DNA from: JACDAN01 sp963802375
Lineage (GTDB): Bacteria; Actinomycetota; Thermoleophilia; Gaiellales; Gaiellaceae
DNA: 64,000 nucleotides
Direction of reading: 5' to 3'
NCBI GenBank assembly: GCA_963802375.1
Contig: CAWDIJ010000004.1
Location: 195,528-259,527 of the forward strand
Shown: piece by piece, positions 26,189 to 35,627 of the stretch
How the letters are laid out: each line of letters opens with the position of its first letter
How positions within the stretch are numbered: position 1 is the stretch's first letter
The notes under the pieces: generated by a model
What the model was told of the DNA's origin: nothing
The model's input: the letters and a program-made list of their open reading frames with translations, nothing else
Databases searched by the model: none
Made by a program: the position numbers and the translations under genes

Positions 26189-27196
26189 TCAGCGCGGCCT
26201 CACGACCACGAGCTTGTCCACACCGGACTCGGCGCCCCAGAGCTCGCCGGGGCGGCCGAGAAGCTGCCGTACATTGGCCGGCGAGCTCGGCAGCCTGATC
26301 TGCGTGAACCGGTGTGTGCGCGGGTCGAACCGGACGATCGCGTTCGCGCCGAAGTCGCTGAGCCAGACGATGTCGCGGTTGTCGACATAGACCGCGTACG
26401 GCTGCGGGCTCGGGCCGGGCAGCCGCCACTCACCCCAGCGCCGCCTCGCCGGGTCGTAAACACCGAGCCTGCCGGCATTCCACTCGCTGATCCAGATCCG
26501 TCCGCGGGAGTCTGACCAGACCCGGCGAGCGCCCTGCCCCCGCCTACGAGGCTGGAGAACCGTGATCCGAGCGCTGCGCGTGTCGATCCGGCCGACGTAG
26601 CTCCCGGCGAGCGACGCGAAGTAGACCGCTCCCCGCGGAGTGGTCGTGATCCCATACGGGCCTTCCCCGCGCGGTGCGGAGAAGACGCGCACGCGGCCGA
26701 CCTTCGGGTCGAGCCGGCCGATAAGCCCGCTCTGACCCGTGAACCAGAGGACACCGCGGCGGTCGAACGTCGCGGTGTTGAGGTTCGCGTCCGCAGCCGA
26801 CGCTGGGAGCGGGAACCGGCGAACCCGACGAGTCCTGGGATCGACCCGGACGATGGCGTTCAGGCCTCCGTCGGTGATCCAGGGAGCGCCGTCGGGGCCG
26901 ACGATCACGCCGTGTGGGGCGGAGCCCGGCCCGAGGGGGACTTCACGCACACGCCCTGTCCTGGGGTTGAGCCAGCCCAGCTCACCGGAGCCCTGGGCCG
27001 TGTACCAGACGCCGCCGTCTCGCGCGGGCGCGACGTCGTGGGGCCGCGAGCCCGCAGGCACCGGATATTCGCGGACGCGGAAGCCGCCCTGCTGTCCGGT
27101 CCCACCGGCCGCGAGTGGGAGCGCACCGGCGAGGGCGAAGGCCACCAGTGCGGCGGCTGGCAGGCGGAGCAGGTGCACGCACACCAGCCTATGCAT
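26189..27196 (-). CDS. Exported Vgb-like (virginiamycin B lyase type) beta-propeller
   Basis: 335 residues. Signal peptide 1-32. A seven-bladed propeller follows, with repeats such as SRPHDVAPARDGGVWYTAQGS, SAPHGVIVGPDGAPWITDGG and GEGPYGITTTPRGAVYFASL, typical of the streptogramin lyase / Vgb family. Most genomic members are not antibiotic lyases. The protein is presumably exported and binds or cleaves an unknown ligand. The 129 bases between this gene and the cyclase stop hold nothing I recognise. Confidence 0.82.
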   Translation of the reverse strand: MHRLVCVHLLRLPAAALVAFALAGALPLAAGGTGQQGGFRVREYPVPAGSRPHDVAPARDGGVWYTAQGSGELGWLNPRTGRVREVPLGPGSAPHGVIVGPDGAPWITDGGLNAIVRVDPRTRRVRRFPLPASAADANLNTATFDRRGVLWFTGQSGLIGRLDPKVGRVRVFSAPRGEGPYGITTTPRGAVYFASLAGSYVGRIDTRSARITVLQPRRRGQGARRVWSDSRGRIWISEWNAGRLGVYDPARRRWGEWRLPGPSPQPYAVYVDNRDIVWLSDFGANAIVRFDPRTHRFTQIRLPSSPANVRQLLGRPGELWGAESGVDKLVVVRPR

Positions 27197-27325
27197 GGTT
27201 GGGGGATGAGTTGTCGGAGGCGGCCGGGGCCGACGCCCGAGCTAGCCGGCCTTGCCGATCACGTGGTGCCACGGCTGCCCCAGCGGGCCAGGCCTCACTT
27301 GGCCGCCCGAGTCCCTGCGCGGATC

Positions 27326-30300
27326 TCAGGCGCGAACCGGCGTTGAAATGCGGTACGCGGCCTGCTTTCCGTCGAATCCCTTGAGCTGGAGCTGCTCGGG
27401 CTCTGCCGCCAATCCGCGCTCGTCCAGCCACGTCGCGACCCGGCGAAACGCCTCGTCGCTGAGCAGGATGTCTCCCCCACCGGCGGCTGTCTGGAGGCGC
27501 GCGGCGAGGTTGGTCGTCGACCCGAGGACGCTGACGTTCTGCTCGTCGACCGAACGGCTGACCACGGCCGGGCCGACCGCGATTCCGATCCCGACCGGCA
27601 GGTCCATGAGGGCGGCCTTGTCCCGGAGCGCGAGCGCCGCGTCGAGCGCGAGCTGCGCATGGTCGATCCGGGCTCCCGTGGCGTTGAAGGTCGCCATCAC
27701 GGCGTCGCCGGCGAACTTGTCCACGATTCCTTGGCGCTTGCCGACCTCCGATGCCGCCCAGCGGTGGAGTGTCGTGAGCCGGTCCGCCAAGTCCTCCGGA
27801 GCGCTCGACGCTGCGAGCGGCGTGTAGCCGCGAACGTCCGCGAACATCGACGTGACAAGACGCTCGCCGGCCGAGAGAAGCCCGGAGTCAGCAAGGTCCG
27901 TGTCCGGCTCGTCCTCCGGAAGAGGAACGTCGAGCCCGAAGCGCTCGGCAACCGCGAACGCAGCGTCTCGTGGGCGGACCGCGCCGGCCGCGTGCGCGTC
28001 GCGAATGCACGACGCCAGGACGTCGCGCGCGCGATCCGCATCGCCCGACAGGGCAACAGCCTCGCCGAGAAGCGGTGCTACGCGCCAGGCCCAGAGCAGG
28101 AGCCCGGACTCCTCGAACGACGCGAAAGCTCGCTCCAGGAGCGGCCGAGCTGCGTCAGCCCTTCCGCGCGCGAGAAGAATGCGCGCTTCGGAGAGCGCGA
28201 GACCGGCTGCGCCCACGTTGAGCGACTCACGCTTGGCTCGAGCGACCACGGCGTCGGCCTCCTCGAGAGCCCCGTCGGCGACCAGCCCTTCAACCGCATA
28301 CGCGACCGTGCCGCGCACCCGAAGCAAACCCGGGTGACCGGTCGCCCGGCGGCCGAGCTCGGCCGCCTCGTTCGCTCGCCCAAGGGCAACCGCAACACCG
28401 ATTCGTGCCGGCGTGTCGTAGACGATGTCCTGGAGCTCGTTGCCGGGCGACGGCGGAGGAAGCTGCTCGGCCGCTTCCGCGCTTCTTCCCAGCTCGAGCA
28501 ACGCCTCGGTCTCCGCAAGCTGGCCACGCCACGCGAACTTGGGATTGTCAATGGTCTCGTGTCGCTCGACCGACAGGCGAGCCTGCTCCAGCGCAGCTCG
28601 CGGCGCACCCTCGGCCAGCTCGGCCCAGCTCCTCGAGACCTCGACGCCCAGCGAGCGGGCGAGAAACGCAAGCTTCTCGTACCTCCGCGCGACCTCGCCG
28701 ATCCCGCCGGCGAGGCAATGCATGCGGTCCCACAGCTCGTTGTAGACGACGTTTCCGGCGACGATCGTGTACCCCTTCTCGATTGATTCGCGGTAGACCC
28801 GCTCGAAGAGGTCGAACTCGCGGGTGGTGCCGAACTCTCCGAACGCTGCGAACGAGAGGGCCCACACGCGCTCGAAGTCGGCCGACGACTGCTCGGCGAT
28901 CTCGGCACCTCGCAAGGCGGCCACGCGGCAGAGGTCGTAGTCGAGCTGGAATGCGTGAAAGCCGGCGAGGCGGATGTACGCGAGCGCCAGCTCCGCAGAG
29001 GGACCCTCACGTTCCAATGCTTCGCGGGCATGCTCGACGGCCTCCATCGCATCATCGGGCCGGTCGAGCTCCCAGTAGCAGCGGCTGAGGTGGACCCGCG
29101 CCTCCGCAGCCTCGGAACCGAGACCCGCCTCGTCCATTCGCCCGATGGCGTCCTCCAGGAGCTCCGCCCCCGCCGCAGGCTCGCCGTTGAGCCAGCGGAG
29201 TCGTCCCAATCTGTAGAGCAGCCGAGCACGGTCATGCGGGTCCGACACATGCGGCAGCACTCGCTCGAGCAGACCGTTCGCCTCCTCGAAGCCCGAGGCG
29301 CGCTCCGCCTCATCGGCCGCACGCAAAGACGGCTCTAGCGCCTCGCCCGGCCGCCCGGCGGCGAGGAGATGGTGGGCAACCATCACCGCGTTCCCCCCGG
29401 ACTCCCGCAGGGCGTCGGCGGCCCGGGAATGCGCACGGAGGCGCTTGGGCAGCACCGTGTCGTTCGCGATCGCCTCCTGGGTCAGCGCGTGGCGCCAGAT
29501 GTACCGGTGGCTGTCGCCCGACAACTCGTCGAGAAGCTGATGCGCGACTGCGCTTTCCAGCGCCGCCAGGACGCAGCCCTCGTCCGCCTCGGCCACCTGG
29601 ACCAGCAGGGCGTAGTCGAACGAGCGCCCAAGCACCGCGGCGGCCCGGAGCACCTCGACATGTGCATCGTCGAGCCGGCCGAGACGAAGCAGCACCGTCT
29701 CGCGAACGGTCTCGGGGAGCTCGAAGGAGTCGAGCGACCGCCGTGACCAGCCCCTGTCCGACTGAAAGACGTCACCCCGGTCGAGCGCCTCCCTCAGCAG
29801 CTCCTCGAGGACGAACGGGTTTCCCTCGGAACGCTCGTGAACGAACGAGGCGAGCTCCGGGCTGACGTCGTCGGCGCTCAGGATCGCCGCAATCATCTCG
29901 GCGACCTGAGAGGGCGCCATCGCGCCTACGGACACCGTTTCGGCGAGCCCGCCGCGCCGCCAGGTCTGCGTGGCTCGCGTCAGGGGGTGGAGGCGGTCGA
30001 GCTCGTCGCTTCTGTACGTAGCAAGCAGCAGGACCCGACTCTTCGCGAGACGGCGGGCCAGGTACTCGAGCAGCTCGCGAGTTGAACTGTCTGCCCAATG
30101 TAAGTCGTCGAGGACGACGAGGAGCGTGCCTTTCTGCGCCCAGAGCTCGATCAGGGCGACGATCGACTCGAACAGGCGAAGCCTCGCCTGGGCCGGATCG
30201 CGCTCTGCAGCCCGCGACCCGTCACCGAGCTGTGGAAAGACCTGGGCCAGCTCACCGACCATCGGGCCGAGCTCCGCCCGCAGCGTGTCGGTGTCCTGCG

Positions 30301-30583
30301 CGTCGAGCCTGCCGCCGATCGCTTCGACGAAAGGCAGGTAGGGAAGCGGGAGCTCGGCCTCGGAGCAGCTGCCCCACAGAACCTCGCAGCCGAGCTTGTT
30401 CGCCCGCCGCTCGAGCTCGCGCGCCAGGCGGGTCTTCCCGATTCCGGCCTCCCCCGCGAGCAGGACGAGGCGGCCGTCGCCTCGATTCGCCGCGAGCAGC
30501 GCGTCCTCCAACTCCGAAAGCTCCTGCTGCCGACCAACCAGGACGGGTGAGAGAACGCGACCGATCACACTGCGATTCTGCAC
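27326..30583 (-). CDS. AAA ATPase / TPR / class III nucleotide cyclase regulator
   Basis: 1085 residues. Residues 15-300 form an AAA_16-type ATPase with Walker A GEAGIGKT (44-51) and Walker B VVLDDLHW (157-163). A long TPR-like helical region follows (about 380-850). The C-terminal 180 residues are a class III adenylate/guanylate cyclase domain: metal Asp in MFADVRGYT, GDAVMA for the second Asp, and the NLAARLQ transition-state Asn and Arg, all present, so catalysis is plausible. The N-terminal part resembles LuxR-type AAA regulators with the HTH replaced by a cyclase. Ligand and second-messenger target are unknown. A remnant of a paralogue lies at 24326. Confidence 0.9.
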   Translation of the reverse strand: MQNRSVIGRVLSPVLVGRQQELSELEDALLAANRGDGRLVLLAGEAGIGKTRLARELERRANKLGCEVLWGSCSEAELPLPYLPFVEAIGGRLDAQDTDTLRAELGPMVGELAQVFPQLGDGSRAAERDPAQARLRLFESIVALIELWAQKGTLLVVLDDLHWADSSTRELLEYLARRLAKSRVLLLATYRSDELDRLHPLTRATQTWRRGGLAETVSVGAMAPSQVAEMIAAILSADDVSPELASFVHERSEGNPFVLEELLREALDRGDVFQSDRGWSRRSLDSFELPETVRETVLLRLGRLDDAHVEVLRAAAVLGRSFDYALLVQVAEADEGCVLAALESAVAHQLLDELSGDSHRYIWRHALTQEAIANDTVLPKRLRAHSRAADALRESGGNAVMVAHHLLAAGRPGEALEPSLRAADEAERASGFEEANGLLERVLPHVSDPHDRARLLYRLGRLRWLNGEPAAGAELLEDAIGRMDEAGLGSEAAEARVHLSRCYWELDRPDDAMEAVEHAREALEREGPSAELALAYIRLAGFHAFQLDYDLCRVAALRGAEIAEQSSADFERVWALSFAAFGEFGTTREFDLFERVYRESIEKGYTIVAGNVVYNELWDRMHCLAGGIGEVARRYEKLAFLARSLGVEVSRSWAELAEGAPRAALEQARLSVERHETIDNPKFAWRGQLAETEALLELGRSAEAAEQLPPPSPGNELQDIVYDTPARIGVAVALGRANEAAELGRRATGHPGLLRVRGTVAYAVEGLVADGALEEADAVVARAKRESLNVGAAGLALSEARILLARGRADAARPLLERAFASFEESGLLLWAWRVAPLLGEAVALSGDADRARDVLASCIRDAHAAGAVRPRDAAFAVAERFGLDVPLPEDEPDTDLADSGLLSAGERLVTSMFADVRGYTPLAASSAPEDLADRLTTLHRWAASEVGKRQGIVDKFAGDAVMATFNATGARIDHAQLALDAALALRDKAALMDLPVGIGIAVGPAVVSRSVDEQNVSVLGSTTNLAARLQTAAGGGDILLSDEAFRRVATWLDERGLAAEPEQLQLKGFDGKQAAYRISTPVRA

Positions 30584-30636
30584 AGCCGGGAGGTTTCGCC
30601 GTTAGCTCCCGCTGGATTCGGGCAGACAGAAGCGGG

Positions 30637-31599
30637 ATGTCGATGACCGAGACGCAGCCGCAGCCCGAGCGTGCAGAGCCGAAGCTAGCCGAACCGACGC
30701 CGACGGACCTCTCGGCCCGCGACTACGGGGCCATCCTCACCCGCGCCGGCAAGTCGTCCCTGGAGGACCACATCACCAACCTGGCCGCCGCGCTCGCGTA
30801 CTACGCGTTCCTGGCGATCCCCGCCGTCCTCCTCGTCGCTGTCGGCGTCTTCAACCTCGTTGCCGACGACGATCTGATCGCGGAGATCATCCAGCGGCTC
30901 CAGGGGGTCGCGCCGGAGGAGGCGCTGAGGCTGATCGAGCAAACGCTGCAGCGGGTCGTCGAGTCGCAGGCGAACTCCGGGATCGCGCTGGTCGTGATCG
31001 GCTCCGTGCTGGCTCTCTGGACGATCACCGGCGCCATGGACACGCTCATGTGGGCCCTCAACGCTGCCTACGACCGCGAGGAGACTCGCGGGTTCATCAA
31101 GCGGCGCCTGACCGCGCTCGCGATGGTCCTCCTCCTGCTCGTCGCGTTCGTCCTCGCGTTCGGGCTCCTCGTCCTCGGCCCCCATGTCTCGGGGTGGGTC
31201 GGGTCGGCTGTCGGGCTCGAGACGCTCGTCGACTGGCTCTGGTGGACGGCGCAGTGGCCGATCCTGATCGTCGGGCTCCTGCTCGCATTCGCGACGGTGC
31301 TCTACCTGGGGCCGAACGTCGACCACCCGCGCTGGAGCTTTCTCTCGGTCGGGACGGCGATCAGCGTCGGCGTCTGGCTCGTCGCGTCCGGCCTGTTCGC
31401 GCTCTACGTGGGGCAGTTCTCCTCGTACAACAAGGCATGGGGGTCGCTCGCGGCCGTCATCATCATGCTCACCTGGCTCTGGATCAGCGGTCTCGCGCTC
31501 CTCTTCGGCGCCGAGGTGAACGCCGAGGCCGAGCGAAGCCGGGAGCTCCGCAAGGGCGAGCCGGCGGAGCAGGAGCTGCAGGCGCCGCCGAAGGACTAG
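30637..31599 (+). CDS. YihY/virulence factor BrkB family membrane protein
   Basis: 320 residues, six predicted membrane helices. Family landmarks include NLAAALAYYAFLAIPAVLL at the first helix, LWTITGAMDTLMWALNAAYD and the late SLAAVIIMLTWLWISGLALLFGAEVN. The N-terminal 45 residues are acidic and proline-rich, the last 30 polar and charged. The role is uncertain; these are inner-membrane proteins often thought of as transporters. ATG 30637 has only a weak purine stretch upstream. After the gene an inverted repeat with 12-base arms (31598-31609 with 31649-31660) overlaps its stop and may be a weak terminator. Confidence 0.88.
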   Translation: MSMTETQPQPERAEPKLAEPTPTDLSARDYGAILTRAGKSSLEDHITNLAAALAYYAFLAIPAVLLVAVGVFNLVADDDLIAEIIQRLQGVAPEEALRLIEQTLQRVVESQANSGIALVVIGSVLALWTITGAMDTLMWALNAAYDREETRGFIKRRLTALAMVLLLLVAFVLAFGLLVLGPHVSGWVGSAVGLETLVDWLWWTAQWPILIVGLLLAFATVLYLGPNVDHPRWSFLSVGTAISVGVWLVASGLFALYVGQFSSYNKAWGSLAAVIIMLTWLWISGLALLFGAEVNAEAERSRELRKGEPAEQELQAPPKD

Positions 31600-31817
31600 G
31601 AGGGCTCGGCGAAATAGCGGCTATGCCGCCGGGACGCGCGCCATTCCACCAAGCCCTCCTGCCCTGGATTAACGGCGTACGCAGGGAAGTAAAGGTTTCG
31701 TACGAATCGCGCCAGGGGCGCAGAAAAACCACGCCGAAACCGTTAATACCTATAGACCGGCGCGCCTGCCGCACCGCCGCGTGCGCGCGCCGCCCCTAGC
31801 GAAACAACGGAGAACCA

Positions 31818-32867
31818 ATGCTGACCGAACTTGCCATGGGCACTGACGCCCTTGATTCGAACGAGGCTGTTGCCGCGTTCATCCACAACGCGCAGGAGCG
31901 CGGCTCCGTCCGCACCACGGAGATCGACGCCCTGCAGACCGAGCACGACCTCGACGAGGAGGCTATCGCCTGGGTTCGCGCCCAGCTCGAGGAGTTCGAC
32001 GTCGAGATCGAGGACGAGCCCGAGCTCGACCTCACGCCAAGCGCCGGCGGCACGACCGATGCGCTCCAGCTCTTCCTCAACGACCTGGGCCGCTACCCGC
32101 TGCTGACCGCCGCCGAGGAGGTCGCGCTCGCCAAGCAGATCGAGCGCGGCGACCTCGCTGCCAAGGAGCGGATGGTCAACTGCAACCTGCGCCTCGTCGT
32201 CGCGAACGCCAAGAAGTACCAGGGCCACGGCGTCTCGCTCCTGGACCTGATCCAGGACGGGATCATCGGCCTGAACCGCGCGGTGGAGAAGTTCGACTAC
32301 CGCAAGGGCTTCAAGTTCTCGACCTACGCGACCTGGTGGATCCGCCAGGCCTGTCAGCGTGCGGTCGCGAACCAGTCCGCGACGATCCGCATCCCCGTCC
32401 ACGTCCAGGAGCGCCGGCAAAAGCTTCGCCGCGCGCGCCAGCGGCTCGAGACCCAGCTCGGCCGGACGCCGACCATCGAGGAGCTCGCGGAGGCTGCGCA
32501 GCTGAAGCTGAGCCACGCCGAGGAGGCGCTCGACGCCGTCGAGGCTTCGGTCTCGCTCAACCAGACGATCGGTGACGGCGACCAGGAGTTCGGCGACCTC
32601 TTCGCCGACACGGCCACCGAGGACCCGATCGAGCTTGCGGACATCGCGTTCGAGCGCGAGCGGCTCCACGACGCGCTCGCCCAGCTCGAGGAGCGGGAGC
32701 GCAGGGTGCTCGAGCTCCGGTTCGGGCTCGGCGAGTCCGAGGAGGCCACGAGCCTCGAGCAGATCGGCCGCGAGCTCGGCTTCACGCGCGAGCGCATCCG
32801 GCAGATCGAGACGGACGCGCTGCGCAGGCTCCGCGCTCTGCTGCACGGCCGCGAGCTGGCCGCTTAG
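31818..32867 (+). CDS. RNA polymerase sigma-70 factor, primary (RpoD/SigA) type
   Basis: 349 residues; CGGAGA lies before ATG 31818. It has an acidic N-terminal region (1-75), region 1.2 (DALQLFLNDLGRYPLLT), region 2 with the core-binding and -10 recognition stretch (NLRLVVANAKKYQGHG, DLIQDGIIGLNRAVEKFDY, STYATWWIRQACQRAVANQ), region 3 (IRIPVHVQE) and region 4.2 (LEQIGRELGFTRERIRQIE). That makes it a group 1 or close group 2 factor. A -10-like TTAATACCTATAGA sits at about 31743 in its 218-base leader. The stop TAG is formed from TTA target DNA and the first base of the foldback element that follows. Confidence 0.94.
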   Translation: MLTELAMGTDALDSNEAVAAFIHNAQERGSVRTTEIDALQTEHDLDEEAIAWVRAQLEEFDVEIEDEPELDLTPSAGGTTDALQLFLNDLGRYPLLTAAEEVALAKQIERGDLAAKERMVNCNLRLVVANAKKYQGHGVSLLDLIQDGIIGLNRAVEKFDYRKGFKFSTYATWWIRQACQRAVANQSATIRIPVHVQERRQKLRRARQRLETQLGRTPTIEELAEAAQLKLSHAEEALDAVEASVSLNQTIGDGDQEFGDLFADTATEDPIELADIAFERERLHDALAQLEERERRVLELRFGLGESEEATSLEQIGRELGFTRERIRQIETDALRRLRALLHGRELAA

Positions 32868-33028
32868 AGCTCGTTTCAGAATGTGGCTCGTCGCCAGGGT
32901 GCGATGGGTGGATGCCAGGCCCGGACGCAGACCGCGTCCATATCAAGTCGATATGGGCGCGGTTGAGGACGACGCCTGGCGCCGCCCAGCGCGGCCTGGC
33001 GGCACAGCGCTCATTTTGGAACGAGTTC
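32867..33028. mobile_element. MITE-like foldback element, 162 bp, IS5-type ends
   Basis: An imperfect palindrome over its whole length: 78-79 base arms around loop AAGTC (32945-32949), about three quarters identical. Ends are GAGCTCGTTTCAGAATG and, inverted, GAACTCGTTCCAAAATG. TTA flanks it on both sides (32864-32866 and 33029-33031), a three-base target duplication; removal restores GCTTAAGAGC. No coding capacity. End sequence and duplication size recall IS5-family derivatives. It touches the sigma factor stop codon without changing the protein. Confidence 0.75.
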
Positions 33029-33075
33029 TTAAGAGCTGAAGCTATGGGCGGCGGGCCTTGCGCCCGCCGCTCCGG

Positions 33076-33282
33076 CTACTCCTCAGGCGGTGGTGCCGCC
33101 GGGCGCATGAGCTGCTCGTACCGCTCTTCCTCCCCTTCAGGAGGCGGCCAGGGCAGACCGGCCTCTTCGGCGGCGGCCTGCATGAGCTTGCGGTCTTCCT
33201 TCCGCTCCTGCTTCCGCAGGCGCTTCTCCGCGCGCTCGCGCTCGCGCTGCATCTTTCCGAACGTCTGTCGCTTCTTCGCCAT
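33076..33282 (-). CDS. Small basic coiled-coil protein, unknown function
   Basis: 68 residues from ATG 33282. Residues 1-35 are highly charged helix (MAKKRQTFGKMQRERERAEK, then RLRKQERKEDRK), followed by LMQAAAEEAGLPWPPPEGEE and a proline-rich tail. I remember similar short basic proteins near housekeeping genes of other actinobacteria, with no known role. It converges on the sigma factor, with the foldback element between them. The real start is chosen at the MAKK motif; an upstream in-frame start at 33312 is less likely. Confidence 0.6.
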   Translation of the reverse strand: MAKKRQTFGKMQRERERAEKRLRKQERKEDRKLMQAAAEEAGLPWPPPEGEEERYEQLMRPAAPPPEE

Positions 33283-33386
33283 CGCCCATACGGTAGCGCC
33301 CCCCGCGGTCACTAGCCGCGCCTTCGATCACGAACAGCCCGATGTCGTGGAGCCGGGAAGCGCTCTGGCATCCGGATCGCGAACGT

Positions 33387-34031
33387 CTAGCAGCGCAGTT
33401 CGAGGGGATTCACTGCGGCTCGCGTAACCGACGGATGGACGAGCGGCACCGCGCCTTCCCAGCCGGCGCGGAGCACCTCGACCAGCGAGGGCGGCGTGAT
33501 CACGAGTCCGCGGGCCGGCATCGGCCTGTTCCCCTCGTACCCCGCCGGCGTCCACCGCCGGAGGCTGCCCCCGAAGATGAGCCATGACTCGTCCGCCTCG
33601 ACCACAAGTACGCCGTCCGGCAGGTCGCCGAACTCCGCCTCGTGGAGCTGCTGCGAGCGGCCGTCCACTCGCTCAGCGTGAAGCTGCGCATCGATCGCGT
33701 CCGCCCCGACCGCGCCGGGATGGCGCTCGCTCCAGAGCTCGCAGAAGCGGACGTAGTCCTCTCGGCGGCAGAGCGCGCACGGGCGGTGGCCGGCTGCGAA
33801 CGCCGTCGCCTCGTCGAGGAAGAAGAGCTCGGTGAACTTCCCCGGCCGCATCAGCGGCCCGCGCTGCCAGCCGCGGAACTCGAGCCGGCAGGCGATCCAG
33901 CGCCTCGTCGCCCACCGCCGCCGGATCCGTCCCTGCCCGTCGTGCAGGCAGCCGCGGTTTCCGTAGACCAGCCCACGGGCGGGGTGCGCGATCAGGTCGC
34001 TGCGCGGCGTGACGCGGTTCTGACGCGGCAT
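33387..34031 (-). CDS. Conserved protein with GHRPCALCRR motif, unknown function
   Basis: 214 residues, ATG 34031. The middle has FFLDEATAFAAGHRPCALCRREDYVRF, whose CxxC next to GHRP looks like a small metal-binding or nucleic-acid-binding knuckle. An N-terminal part rich in Arg and Gly (RGLVYGNRGCLHD, RWIACRLEFRGW) and a late ESWLIFGGSLRRWTPAGY suggest a beta-rich domain. I recall similar uncharacterised proteins in actinobacteria but no function. Divergent from the 104-residue membrane protein gene with 61 bases between starts. Confidence 0.7.
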   Translation of the reverse strand: MPRQNRVTPRSDLIAHPARGLVYGNRGCLHDGQGRIRRRWATRRWIACRLEFRGWQRGPLMRPGKFTELFFLDEATAFAAGHRPCALCRREDYVRFCELWSERHPGAVGADAIDAQLHAERVDGRSQQLHEAEFGDLPDGVLVVEADESWLIFGGSLRRWTPAGYEGNRPMPARGLVITPPSLVEVLRAGWEGAVPLVHPSVTRAAVNPLELRC

Positions 34032-34092
34032 CCGGAGAGAAGAACACCATCGCTGGCGGCGATGTGAGACGGCCTACTGGCAAAATCGAGCC

Positions 34093-34407
34093 ATGGCGGA
34101 GCCGACAGTCGACCGTGAGGAGGTCCAGGCCGCGCTCGAGGCCCGCAAGGAGCTCGGCGCCGAGCTGGAGCCGGCCGTGATCGACACGTTCGTCGCGCGG
34201 ATCGAGAAGAGCATCGTCAAGCGGGACGACCAGCGCGAGAAGGCGCTCAAACGCCAGCGGGATCATCAAAAGGAGATGACGCTCGGCGCGATGGCCATCT
34301 CCATTCCCCTGATGGCGATCGCGGCGATCTTCACCGGCCTGGCAGGGGTGATCGCCGTCTGCGCGGCGATCGCGGTCGTCGCGATCGTCTCCGCGCGGCA
34401 GACCTAG
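34093..34407 (+). CDS. Small protein with coiled coil and two membrane helices
   Basis: 104 residues. An acidic then basic helical N-terminal region (EALEARKELGAELEPAVIDT, then a KRDDQREKALKRQRDHQKE stretch) precedes two closely spaced hydrophobic helices (AMAISIPLMAIAAIFTGLAG and VIAVCAAIAVVAIV). The layout matches the DUF1707-like class of small actinobacterial membrane proteins. No catalytic site. It precedes the phytase-like gene by 49 bases on the same strand. Confidence 0.7.
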   Translation: MAEPTVDREEVQAALEARKELGAELEPAVIDTFVARIEKSIVKRDDQREKALKRQRDHQKEMTLGAMAISIPLMAIAAIFTGLAGVIAVCAAIAVVAIVSARQT

Positions 34408-34456
34408 CCCGTTTAGGGTTCCGGCCGCACAGCCGCCAACCGAGGAGGGTCTCACG

Positions 34457-35560
34457 ATGCTCGGACACCGACATACAGGGGCGATCTGGGCCGCGCTGGC
34501 GCTCACCGCCTTGCTCGCAGCCGCCGTACTAGCGCCCACCGCAACCGCCAAGAAGGGAAAGCCCCACAAGGCCGCGCCGACGCTCGAGTTCCGCGGCCAG
34601 GCGATCATCCCGACCGGGACCACCTTCATGGGCACGACCGTCGGAGGCCTGTCGTCGATCTCCTACGCTGGCGGCAAGAGCTTCTACGTCATCTCCGACG
34701 ACCAGGCCAACGCGCGCTTCTACAAGCTGCGCGCCCGGATTTCCGACGGAGAGCTGGACAACGACGACATCACGTTCACGTCCGTCACGACGCTGAAGCA
34801 GCCCGACGGCACGCCGTACCCGACCGGCAGCCTCGACCCCGAGGGCTTCACGCTCACGAAGCACAACCGGAAGGCCGTGATCACGTCCGAGGGCTTCGCG
34901 AACCGGCTGATCAACCCGTGGATCCGCGTCTATCGGCTGGACGGCACCTACGTCCGCGACGTCCCGGTTCCGGCGGAGTTCAACCCGAACGCGGCCGGCA
35001 CGCAGGGTGTCCGCCTGAACCTCGGCTTCGAGGCGGCGGCGACACGCGGCAAGCATCTCTATACGGGCACCGAGGGTGCCCTCGTCCAGGACGGCCCGGC
35101 GGCGACGCTCACCGCGGGAAGCCCGGTTCGCATCCTGAAGTACGACCTGAAGCGAAACACGCTCCGGCGCGAGTGGCGCTACTACCAGACCGACCCCATC
35201 GCCGAGCCGTTCACCGGCTTCGGCGTCAACGGGCTCGTCGAGGTGCTCCCACTGGGCGAACGGCGCCTGCTCACGATGGAGCGGTCGTTCTCCGTCGGCG
35301 CGCCTGACACCGGCAACACGATCAAGCTCTTCGTCACCGAGCTGCGGAAAGACGGCACGACGAGCAAGACGCTGCTGCTGAACCTCGACGTGCTCGGGAT
35401 TCCGCTCGACAATGTGGAGGGCATGGCGTTCGGCCCGCGGCTTCGGGGTGGGAAGCGCTCGCTGCTCCTCGTCAGCGACAACAACTTCGCGGCGGCGCAG
35501 TTCACGCAGTTCCTGCTCTTCGCGGTCGGCACTGGCCACCACGACGACGACGACGACTGA
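34457..35560 (+). CDS. Exported esterase-like/phytase-like propeller protein
   Basis: 367 residues; CGAGGAGGGT lies seven bases before ATG 34457. Signal peptide to about residue 30. The rest resembles the phytase-like esterase domain family (PF13449 as I remember it): GGLSSISYAGGKSFYVISDD, GSLDPEGFTLTKHN, TSEGFANRLINPWIRVY and LDNVEGMAFGP. The final residues are HHDDDDD, an odd acidic tail that could bind calcium or metal. Extracytoplasmic; substrate unknown. Confidence 0.82.
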   Translation: MLGHRHTGAIWAALALTALLAAAVLAPTATAKKGKPHKAAPTLEFRGQAIIPTGTTFMGTTVGGLSSISYAGGKSFYVISDDQANARFYKLRARISDGELDNDDITFTSVTTLKQPDGTPYPTGSLDPEGFTLTKHNRKAVITSEGFANRLINPWIRVYRLDGTYVRDVPVPAEFNPNAAGTQGVRLNLGFEAAATRGKHLYTGTEGALVQDGPAATLTAGSPVRILKYDLKRNTLRREWRYYQTDPIAEPFTGFGVNGLVEVLPLGERRLLTMERSFSVGAPDTGNTIKLFVTELRKDGTTSKTLLLNLDVLGIPLDNVEGMAFGPRLRGGKRSLLLVSDNNFAAAQFTQFLLFAVGTGHHDDDDD

Positions 35561-35627
35561 GGGGTGGTCGCCTCTGCGGGCGGGGTGACGACTGATTCGG
35601 TTCAGTCGCGATTGAGAGCCGACACAA

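Noticed and set aside
25226..26515. Plus-strand frame of 429 codons
   Set aside because: Shifted copy of the cupredoxin-like gene continuing antisense through the Vgb-like gene; Arg/Pro-rich shadow.
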